From positions 1 through 58,549 of the forward strand of contig JAUSEE010000031.1 of NCBI GenBank assembly GCA_030650095.1: a DNA stretch of 58,549 nucleotides, written 5' to 3'. Shown piece by piece: positions 29,654-37,199 of the stretch; positions within the stretch are counted from its first letter, which is position 1; every line of letters begins with the position of its first letter. The translations under genes and the position numbers were made by a program. This stretch comes from Candidatus Buchananbacteria bacterium. GTDB lineage: Bacteria; Patescibacteriota; Patescibacteriia; 2-01-FULL-39-33. The notes below the pieces were generated by a model. That model did not search any database and was not told where the DNA came from. It saw only the letters and a list, made by a program, of their open reading frames with translations.

Positions 29654-29682
29654 TTGACAAAATGAAAATACTCGTCTATAAT
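29654..29682 (+). promoter_or_regulatory. Perfect sigma70 consensus promoter TTGACA-17-TATAAT
   Basis: TTGACA 29654-29659, 17-nt spacer, TATAAT 29677-29682. Confidence 0.85.
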
Positions 29683-29712
29683 TATATTTAATAAGCATCA
29701 CAACTAAATAAA

Positions 29713-29751
29713 AAACAAAGACGCAGCCAAGGGCTGTGTTTTTTGTTGCTG
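29713..29751 (+). terminator. Terminator/attenuator hairpin in the leader
   Basis: ACGCAGCC-AAG-GGCTGTGTTTTTTG just downstream of the promoter. Confidence 0.65.
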
Positions 29752-29804
29752 TCTGACTAAATGTTGGCAAAAAAAGCTTATTAAAAGATTAACTTAGATT
29801 ATTT

Positions 29805-30302
29805 ATGGCAAAAAAATTAAAATTCACTCCACTTACTGCTATCAAAATGAAATGTCTGAACTGCCAGGGATTCAATAAGATGGGCGTCAGGAGGTGCGGA
29901 CATCAAAATTGTCCTAATTTTCCCTATAGATTAGGCAATAATCCTAACCGTAAGGGAATCGATAATGGAATAATGACCAAAAACAATCATGGACTGGAGA
30001 AATCCTTAATTGAGTCGATAAAAAACAGGCAAAACAAGGCTGATAACACACTCATACCAAGGCCACTCTCAACTATTAGACAAGAGTGTCTTGATTGTTG
30101 TTTGGATCAGCCAGGAGAAGTATCTTTTTGTCCAGCTCTAGAATGTCCTTTTTACTTATTTCGTTTTGGACGCAGACCGACAGACAAAGAAATAAGTCAG
30201 TTCCTTATTGATTGCCATGAGCCAGAGATATTGAATGAAGCATATATCGACCTAGCAACTCAAGTCAAGAAAATCCTTAATTCAGTCAAAGAAAATAAAT
30301 AA
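29805..30302 (+). CDS. Phage-type Cys-rich zinc-binding protein
   Basis: 165 aa; two repeats of KCLNCQGFN..VRRCGHQNCPNFPYRLG / ECLDCCLDQPGEVSFCPALECPFYLFRFG. Confidence 0.75.
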   Translation: MAKKLKFTPLTAIKMKCLNCQGFNKMGVRRCGHQNCPNFPYRLGNNPNRKGIDNGIMTKNNHGLEKSLIESIKNRQNKADNTLIPRPLSTIRQECLDCCLDQPGEVSFCPALECPFYLFRFGRRPTDKEISQFLIDCHEPEILNEAYIDLATQVKKILNSVKENK

Positions 30303-30317
30303 ATAACAATAAAAATT

Positions 30318-31340
30318 ATGAACAACAAAAACATCAAAGAATTATTTGATGATTTTATTAAACAATGCCGCTACATCACAAAGTTATCTGAATCATCAAT
30401 TGACGGCTATAATTCAACTTTTGAGCTTCTGCTTAAAATCTATCCTGATTTGACAGTCGAAATGCTGACTCCAGCACTAATGACAGAATTCTTTGAAAAA
30501 TTAGAGAAGAGAGCCAGAATAGTTGGGCGAAACAAAACAGTTAAAGTCGGCATTAAAAGCTCAACTGTGGCCACCTATCGATCAAAGCTTAATAAGTTTT
30601 TCAATTGGCTGGTAAGCAATGGATATCTTAAAAGCGATCCCTTTGGGGGGATGGCGTACCCAGATGTCGATTACGACGACAAAAAATTCCTCCGTAAAGA
30701 GGAGTTGGAAAAGATTGTTGCTGCTATTTCCACCAGATCGAATAATCTTCTTGTTAGAAAACGCGATCTAGCCATGTTTTACACTCTGCTTTATTGCGGC
30801 TTAAGGCGCGGGGAATTAATCGGTCTTAAGGTATATGATATTAATCTCGAAAAAAGAGAAATGACTGTGGCAGCAGAAACATCTAAAAGTAAGAATTCTA
30901 GAATTATTCCAATCCACCTAGAGCTAGTAACACTGTTTAAAGATTATTTGGCAGAAAGAAAAAAACTTAGATATCAAACATCATCTCTGTTCGTTTCCAA
31001 TAACAGGGACGCTGGTATTACTTTTAACGGGCTTAAACATTTTGTTGATAACATAAAAAACGCGTCGGGGGTGAATTTTCATCTACACCAACTGCGACAC
31101 ACATTTGCGGTCAATCTATTAAACAATCACAGCGATATAGCAAAATTAAAACAACTAATGGGCCACAGAGATATCAGAATGACTGCCAGCTATCTGCGTT
31201 GCCTGCCCACCGAGTCTATGAGAGCTGATGTAGAATCACTGAGATTAGATAAGATGTGTTGGAGATATTTCAGATATGATTCAGAGGATGTTTGCCAATC
31301 TGCGACCGTAAATGTTCGGCAGAAGCGGCCAAATAAATAG
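30318..31340 (+). CDS. Tyrosine recombinase/integrase
   Basis: 340 aa; CGLRRGEL, HQLRHTFAVNLL, LMGHRDIRMTASY. Confidence 0.93.
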   Translation: MNNKNIKELFDDFIKQCRYITKLSESSIDGYNSTFELLLKIYPDLTVEMLTPALMTEFFEKLEKRARIVGRNKTVKVGIKSSTVATYRSKLNKFFNWLVSNGYLKSDPFGGMAYPDVDYDDKKFLRKEELEKIVAAISTRSNNLLVRKRDLAMFYTLLYCGLRRGELIGLKVYDINLEKREMTVAAETSKSKNSRIIPIHLELVTLFKDYLAERKKLRYQTSSLFVSNNRDAGITFNGLKHFVDNIKNASGVNFHLHQLRHTFAVNLLNNHSDIAKLKQLMGHRDIRMTASYLRCLPTESMRADVESLRLDKMCWRYFRYDSEDVCQSATVNVRQKRPNK

Positions 31341-32163
31341 TAGTGGTCTTAATATCGCTGTGACCCATCATTTTAGAAAGAGAAAATATGTCACTGCCTC
31401 CTTCCAACATCAGAGTGGCAAAAGTATGACGAAGTTTATGAACACCAAAATTCTTACCCATAGCTCTGGTGATATTCAGCATCAAGCGCTTTAAGCCGTC
31501 TTCGCTTAAATCCAAATTTTTATTTAGAGCAGTGAAAAAACCAGGACAAGATTTACCCAGATTTTGGCGTTCTGCCAAATAACGTTTTAAAATTTCAGCC
31601 AGTTTATCACAGATTGGAACCACTCTGTCTTTGCTACCCTTACCCATTCTGACAAAAATTGACCTGTTCAATAAATCAACATCAGCATATCTAAGATTCA
31701 ACAATTCTTTCTTTCTTAATCCAGCAAAGAGAAAAACAGACAACACAGCTTGATTTCTGTACTTTGAAAATTTATTTTGATAAGGATAATTATAGGCAAT
31801 TTCCAAGAGTCGCATAGCTTCTTGCTTAGTAAGCCTGGGTGGCAATTTTTTCTCCACCTTGGGCAATTCCATATCTTCTGCTGGGTTGATCTCAATATAT
31901 TTTTCTTTTTGGCACCAGCGAAAGAAAACCACTAATGATTTAAGAAAGGTAATGAAAGAATTGGCTGACCAATGCCTTACTGTGCGGCCATAGAGAAAAA
32001 ATTCCCTGATATTTTTCTCATTAGCTTCTTCAACATGACTAATGCCAGAAAACTTGACATAAATGCTAATGGAATAACGATAGCGTTTTATGGTGCAGGG
32101 GGAATAACCGCGAATAAAAGAAGAATGCTCACAGAATTGATCAGTTAAAGTTTTTATTTCCAT
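31270..32163 (-). CDS. Tyrosine recombinase/integrase (XerC/D-like)
   Basis: 297 aa; AGLRKKELL, HKLRHTFATLML, MMGHSDIKTTTIYL. Confidence 0.95.
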   Translation of the reverse strand: MEIKTLTDQFCEHSSFIRGYSPCTIKRYRYSISIYVKFSGISHVEEANEKNIREFFLYGRTVRHWSANSFITFLKSLVVFFRWCQKEKYIEINPAEDMELPKVEKKLPPRLTKQEAMRLLEIAYNYPYQNKFSKYRNQAVLSVFLFAGLRKKELLNLRYADVDLLNRSIFVRMGKGSKDRVVPICDKLAEILKRYLAERQNLGKSCPGFFTALNKNLDLSEDGLKRLMLNITRAMGKNFGVHKLRHTFATLMLEGGSDIFSLSKMMGHSDIKTTTIYLAASAEHLRSQIGKHPLNHI

Positions 32164-32206
32164 AAAAATAACACCTCCGAGATTTCAAAAGTGTTATTCT
32201 TGATTG

Positions 32207-32477
32207 AGCCGTTGTCCAGGATTGAACTGGAGACCTCATCCTTCGATTACACCTCTATTTCAAAATATATTAGAGGACTAGACTGTATATCAAGCATGGC
32301 CTTTCGGCTTTAGCTTCCCTTGTCAGTCGTTCGGGCGTGTCAGAGTGAGTGACGCCACGGTCTTAACCATTACTGGCCTTTGACCGTTATTGGGGATTCA
32401 ACAACCAGTTTCCTGATTGAAGGGCGAAGCCTTTTCGGCTCACCATGGATGCGCTCTACCAACTGAGCTACAACGGC
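32207..32477 (-). tRNA. tRNA-Thr(GGT) interrupted by a group I-like intron between positions 36 and 37 (exons 32442-32477 and 32207-32243)
   Basis: Exons join to GCCGTTGTAGCTCAGTTGGTAGAGCGCATCCATGGT|AAGGATGAGGTCTCCAGTTCAATCCTGGACAACGGCT, a perfect cloverleaf. Confidence 0.9.
32244..32441 (-). ncRNA. Putative self-splicing group I intron (198 nt)
   Basis: 5' exon ends in U, intron ends in G; core-like segments CGAACGACTGACAAGGG (R-like) and GATATACAGTCTAGTCC (S-like) with GACTG/CAGTC P7 pairing; small size as in bacterial tRNA introns. Confidence 0.78.
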
Positions 32478-32591
32478 ATAATTTTTTAAATTGTCATGTG
32501 TCTATCAGACCTACTCCAGTAAAGAGTTGGTCTATGTTTTCTACTTTATAGCTAAATTTAGAATCAAAACAGGGTTATGCACAGTCCCATA

Positions 32592-32632
32592 TCATTACCA
32601 TGGATGCGCTCTACCAACTGAGCTACAACGGC
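32592..32632 (-). pseudogene. 5' half of split tRNA-Thr(GGT), ends in the anticodon loop
   Basis: GCCGTTGTAGCTCAGTTGGTAGAGCGCATCCATGGTAA then diverges (TGATATGGG). Confidence 0.88.
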
Positions 32633-32693
32633 GTAATTTAAAATAAAAACTAGGAAAAGTCTAGTTATTAGCTTTGTTATACTAACAAATTTT

Positions 32694-33548
32694 TTATAAA
32701 TTTTCAATAGCTTTCTGTAAATCGGCTAATTTAGCATTATCCGGATTAATCTTCTTTAAATTATTAAAAGCGTCCTTGGCTAAACCGCGATCTTTCATTT
32801 TTAGGCTCATGTCCAATAATTTATCCAGGTATTTAGGATTATTGGGATCAATGGAAGTGGCTTTTAAATAAGAATCCAGGGCCCTATTGTCTTTCTTCAT
32901 AGCCTCATAAACCTGCCCCAAATCTTCGTAATAAACGGCTATTTTAGAATCAATATCCAATTTAGACAAAGCCTCGGCCTCTAATTCTTCCATTTTATGG
33001 CCTCTGATAATTTTCTTGCCGCCATCGCCAACTAATTTTAGCTTTAATAAATATTTGTAAATCTCCTCGGCTTGATCATAGCTTTTGGTAGAAAAATAAA
33101 GATCACCCAGCATTTCATAGGCCTGGATATTTTTATTATCTTTGGCAATTATTTCAATTAATGATTTTTCGGCTTCGGCTGATTGATTTTCGTCAATGAA
33201 TTTATCCGATTCTTTAAAAAGTTCTTCGATTGTTTTTGGTTTTAAATTTTCATCTTTATTTGCTTCATATTTCTTTTCCAGTTCGACCACAATTTTCTGA
33301 ATCTGTTTTATTTTGCCCGATAGCAACCCGCTTCTAACAGAAGTAACTTTGCTGATTTTGGCTTTTAAATTATGGCTCAATCTTAAAAATTTGGCTTCCA
33401 ATATTTTATTTTTAATCAATCCCTGTTTCTCTTCTGTTAAAGATTCAATATTAAGATTCTTCAAATCCGGAATCTTCTTAAAAATCATATAACCCAAAAC
33501 AACTACGCCCAGAATTACTACTGCTAGTGAAATTATAAATATAATCAT
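32694..33548 (-). CDS. Membrane-anchored TPR protein
   Basis: 284 aa; N-terminal TM + TPR repeats. Confidence 0.8.
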   Translation of the reverse strand: MIIFIISLAVVILGVVVLGYMIFKKIPDLKNLNIESLTEEKQGLIKNKILEAKFLRLSHNLKAKISKVTSVRSGLLSGKIKQIQKIVVELEKKYEANKDENLKPKTIEELFKESDKFIDENQSAEAEKSLIEIIAKDNKNIQAYEMLGDLYFSTKSYDQAEEIYKYLLKLKLVGDGGKKIIRGHKMEELEAEALSKLDIDSKIAVYYEDLGQVYEAMKKDNRALDSYLKATSIDPNNPKYLDKLLDMSLKMKDRGLAKDAFNNLKKINPDNAKLADLQKAIENL

Positions 33549-34312
33549 AAAGATTTAACAATTTCTTTGAACTTATTAATTTCCAAGCTGGCCCCGCCCA
33601 CCAAGAAGCCATCCAACAATTTAAGCTGGGAAAAGCCGACAGCGCCATCAGAATCAACACTGCCACCGTACACCATCCTGACATTATTTTTAACAACTGT
33701 CAATGGATAGATATCAATCAAAACTTGCTGTATCAATTCAAAAACTCTGGCCACTTCTTCCGGCTCGGCTATATCGCCGGAACCAATAGCCCAAACAGGC
33801 TCGTAAGCAATTACAATATCTTCATTGTCAACAATATTTACGCCATCTAAACATTCCTTTAACTGATGGTACAAAACATTGTCAGTAAGGCCTTCATGCC
33901 TTTCGTCTTTGGTTTCGCCAATGCACAAAATAGGTGTTAAATTATTTTCTAAACAAATATTTACTTTTTTATTCACCATTAAATTCGTCTCGCCCAAATA
34001 TTTACGCCTTTCGCTGTGGCCGACTATAGTATACTGGCAACCGATTTCCTGTAAAACGGCTGGCGATGTTTCACCGGTATAAGCGCCGTTTTCTTCCCAA
34101 AAAACATTTTGAGCGCCCAGTTTAAGATTGGTATTTTTAATCAGGCCAGCCACAGATGAAAGAGCCACAGCCGAAGGGCAAACAATAATATCTTTATCTT
34201 TTATTTCACTTAAATCGTCTTTAACTTGAGAAGTTAAATCAAGCGTCTTTTGAAATGACAAATTCATTTTCCAATTAGCTATGATGATAGGTTTTTTCAT
34301 ATATTTGACCAA
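33545..34312 (-). CDS. tpiA: Triosephosphate isomerase
   Basis: 255 aa; NWKMN, VGHSERR, AYEPVWAIG, YGGSV. Confidence 0.97.
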   Translation of the reverse strand: MVKYMKKPIIIANWKMNLSFQKTLDLTSQVKDDLSEIKDKDIIVCPSAVALSSVAGLIKNTNLKLGAQNVFWEENGAYTGETSPAVLQEIGCQYTIVGHSERRKYLGETNLMVNKKVNICLENNLTPILCIGETKDERHEGLTDNVLYHQLKECLDGVNIVDNEDIVIAYEPVWAIGSGDIAEPEEVARVFELIQQVLIDIYPLTVVKNNVRMVYGGSVDSDGAVGFSQLKLLDGFLVGGASLEINKFKEIVKSL

Positions 34313-35241
34313 TTAAAATTATTAAAAACCCAATAAGCCAAGCTTTTGGTATCGGTAAACCGGCTGTTAATAGTAGAACTGCCTAAAACAATCACTAGAA
34401 TCCGGCGATTACCGCTGTCACTAACTCGGCTGGCAAAATTATAGCCGGCTATTTCCAAATAACCTGTTTTGCCATTTTCTACTTTGTAACTTTGATCTCC
34501 CAAACCAAATTCCTGGTTTAATATTTTATCAGTACTTTTTATATTTCGAGTTAAGCCTCTATTTATTATAGTAATGGTGTAAGATTCAGTGCCGGTGACT
34601 TCTTTAATGCGGCTACTATCAAAAGCGGCTTTAGATAGAATAGCCAGATCCACGGCAGTAGATTTATTGTAATTGCTCAAACCCGTCACATCCGAAAAAG
34701 AGGTGCTGTTCATACGAAGCTCCTTAGCTTTTTCATTCATTTTACTGACAAATTCATCCAAACTTAAACCGGTTGATCTGGCCAAGGCCACTGTGGCTTC
34801 ATTGGAAGAAGAAATTAAAGAGGCATGAAAAAGATCAGAAACGCTAATCACTTCTCCATTGATCAGATACTGAATGCCGCCATCGCGGTAATCCAAATCA
34901 GATATTTTTACCGAACTATCCCAACCGGGGTTATAATCCAAAAATACCAAAGCGGTCATTAATTTGGTAAGGCTGGCAATGGAACGGACTTCCTGTGAAT
35001 TTTTATCATAAAGAATTTTATTGGTTTTATCATCAACCACCAAAACGCTTTGAGCCGAAACATTTACTCCTAAACTGTATTTAGAATCATCTTTTTGTGG
35101 AGCCTTTTTTTCTAAAGACCTCACTTCAGCCTGCTCGAGGCGGTATTCCGGCCGGATTAAACTATCCAGGGTCATTTGCCCGCCCGCCTGTGATTTTAAA
35201 AACAAACTGGTTAGTATTAAATTGACTAAGAGTTCAAACAT
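34297..35241 (-). CDS. D-alanyl-D-alanine carboxypeptidase (S11)
   Basis: 314 aa; SIASLTKLMTAL, SSNEA, KTGYL. Confidence 0.9.
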   Translation of the reverse strand: MFELLVNLILTSLFLKSQAGGQMTLDSLIRPEYRLEQAEVRSLEKKAPQKDDSKYSLGVNVSAQSVLVVDDKTNKILYDKNSQEVRSIASLTKLMTALVFLDYNPGWDSSVKISDLDYRDGGIQYLINGEVISVSDLFHASLISSSNEATVALARSTGLSLDEFVSKMNEKAKELRMNSTSFSDVTGLSNYNKSTAVDLAILSKAAFDSSRIKEVTGTESYTITIINRGLTRNIKSTDKILNQEFGLGDQSYKVENGKTGYLEIAGYNFASRVSDSGNRRILVIVLGSSTINSRFTDTKSLAYWVFNNFNWSNI

Positions 35242-35255
35242 GGAAATTAATATTA

Positions 35256-35849
35256 TTATTCGCTTATTTCTTGACTGTTTATTGTCTCGCCGGTATTTTT
35301 ATTGTCGTTTATGCCGGATAATAATTTATCCAGATTATTATTACGGTTCAATTTTTCAAAATCAGGCAAATCTTCTATCTTCTTTAGTCCTAAATATTTT
35401 AGAAAATCAAAAGTAATGCTATAAAAAACAGTCATCTTTTTGGCATCTTCTTTGGCCTCAATCAAGCCCCGAATCAGCAGATTGCGCAAGATAACACTGC
35501 AATTGACACCTCGGATTAATTCTAATTCCGCTTTGGATATAGGCGCGCGATAAGCGATAATGGTGAGTGTTTCAAGCGATGGCTTGGTTAGTTCGCCTGT
35601 CACCTCGCTTTTAATGAATTTTTTGACCGCTTCGCTGGAATCATTTGAAGTGGCTAGCTGATACTTATCATCTATTTTAATAATAACAATTCCGCCGTCT
35701 TTAGCCTGATATTCCTTTTCCAAATCAGCTAAAACATCAGTTACTTCTTTTAAGTTAGCCGAGATGGACTTAGATAGCTCCTTAATAGATAAAGGCTTAT
35801 GAGAAATGAAAAGCAAGCTTTCAATATTATTTTTCAATTTCTTATTCAT
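35256..35849 (-). CDS. scpB: Segregation and condensation protein B
   Basis: 197 aa; ScpB winged-helix; pairs with scpA. Confidence 0.9.
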   Translation of the reverse strand: MNKKLKNNIESLLFISHKPLSIKELSKSISANLKEVTDVLADLEKEYQAKDGGIVIIKIDDKYQLATSNDSSEAVKKFIKSEVTGELTKPSLETLTIIAYRAPISKAELELIRGVNCSVILRNLLIRGLIEAKEDAKKMTVFYSITFDFLKYLGLKKIEDLPDFEKLNRNNNLDKLLSGINDNKNTGETINSQEISE

Positions 35850-35871
35850 TATTATATATGATTATTAATCT

Positions 35872-36570
35872 TTAGGCTTTTTCCACAAAAATATCATCAA
35901 ATACCCCGCCTTGGTTCACAGCCACCTCCCCTGATTTTATCAGCTCCAAGAGAGCCATAAAACTGATAACTATTTCGGTCCTATTTTTAGCATCAATTAA
36001 GACATCGCGAAAATTAATTTTTTTCAGTTTCAAAATTGCGTCCCTGATACTGGTGACTTTTTCTTTCAAGGTAACCGTTTGCTGCATTACTTTCTGCGGC
36101 AGATTAACCACATAATCTATACGCGCTAGTATCTCCGCATAAATGGCGCCCAGATCACCGGCAATTAGCGCTTGGGGCGGTGAAAATGCAGTTTCCACAC
36201 TAAAAGAAATCTTATCTCGGCTAAACAAAAAATTATTGCCGGCGATTATTTTTTCAATATTTTTGGAAGCATCCAAATAATCCTTGTACATTTTCAGCTG
36301 GGCTTCCAATTGCTCGGCACTATCCTCTTCGTCATCGGCTAATTGAGGTATTAAGGTCTTGGATTTTATGACTAAGAGTTTAGTGGCTACTACCAAAAAA
36401 TCAGCCAGTTCAGTGGCGCTGATTTCTGGATGATTATCTAAATAAGCCAAATACCCATCAGTGACTTCGGCTAAGGCAACTTGGGAAATATCCATTTCCC
36501 GGCTTTCTATAAGCTGCAGGAGCAAATCCAAGGGGCCCTGAAATTTTTCCAAAGCTATTTTATAATCCAT
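35872..36570 (-). CDS. scpA: Segregation and condensation protein A
   Basis: 232 aa; FQGPLDLLLQLIESREMDISQVALAEVTDGYLAY. Confidence 0.95.
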   Translation of the reverse strand: MDYKIALEKFQGPLDLLLQLIESREMDISQVALAEVTDGYLAYLDNHPEISATELADFLVVATKLLVIKSKTLIPQLADDEEDSAEQLEAQLKMYKDYLDASKNIEKIIAGNNFLFSRDKISFSVETAFSPPQALIAGDLGAIYAEILARIDYVVNLPQKVMQQTVTLKEKVTSIRDAILKLKKINFRDVLIDAKNRTEIVISFMALLELIKSGEVAVNQGGVFDDIFVEKA

Positions 36571-37167
36571 TTATCTTTTTTTCTTTTTGGCCGCTGTTTT
36601 CTTTTTAGCCGGTTTTTTCTTAGGAAAAGATTTCTTCTTGGCTGCTGCCTTTTTCTTAACCTTGATCATTTTTCTTTTGGTATTTTTGGGTATCTTATAA
36701 CCGCCTTTCATGGCAATATCGGCCATTTTCGCTTCCTCCATTTGAATAAAATCCTTCACCTTGATAAAAACACTGTCGGTAACGCTGCCGGTGCTAAAGA
36801 CCGCTTTTTTGGTGCCAAGCATGGCCTTATCCACTAACATTTCTAATTTGTGCAGTTTGCCAAAAGAAGAAACTGCGCCCGGTTTTATCTTTAAAACTTT
36901 AATTATGACTTTTTCACTGGGAATAGACACCTTCTTGGCTTTCAAGGCCTTTTTTATCTTGTTTAAATCCAGCTTTTTGTCAGCCGGCACGACCACTAGA
37001 GCATAAGTGTTATCGGCTTTGATGATCAAATTCTTGGCGATTTCTTTTAATTCTTTTTTAAGTGTTTGAGCGGCATCATAGGCGGTATAAACAGTTTTAT
37101 GGGCTATTTCCTCATAATCAATATTCTGCTTATCCAAATAACTTTTTATTTTTTTGGGAATTGACAT
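36571..37167 (-). CDS. YbaK/aminoacyl-tRNA deacylase-like domain with Lys/Ala-rich tail
   Basis: 198 aa; YbaK-like N-terminal domain; C-terminal KKKAAAKKKSFPKKKPAKKKTAAKKKKR. Confidence 0.8.
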   Translation of the reverse strand: MSIPKKIKSYLDKQNIDYEEIAHKTVYTAYDAAQTLKKELKEIAKNLIIKADNTYALVVVPADKKLDLNKIKKALKAKKVSIPSEKVIIKVLKIKPGAVSSFGKLHKLEMLVDKAMLGTKKAVFSTGSVTDSVFIKVKDFIQMEEAKMADIAMKGGYKIPKNTKRKMIKVKKKAAAKKKSFPKKKPAKKKTAAKKKKR

Positions 37168-37199
37168 ATTAAATTATTTAATTAATAGTTATGGCAAAA

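Larger units (their letters stand above)
12684..32601. mobile_element. Putative tyrosine-recombinase integrative element inserted in the tRNA-Thr(GGT) anticodon loop (~19.9 kb)
   Basis: 7-bp direct repeat ttaccat at 12684-12690 and 32595-32601; removing the interval rebuilds a complete tRNA-Thr; two tyrosine recombinases near one end. Confidence 0.82.
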
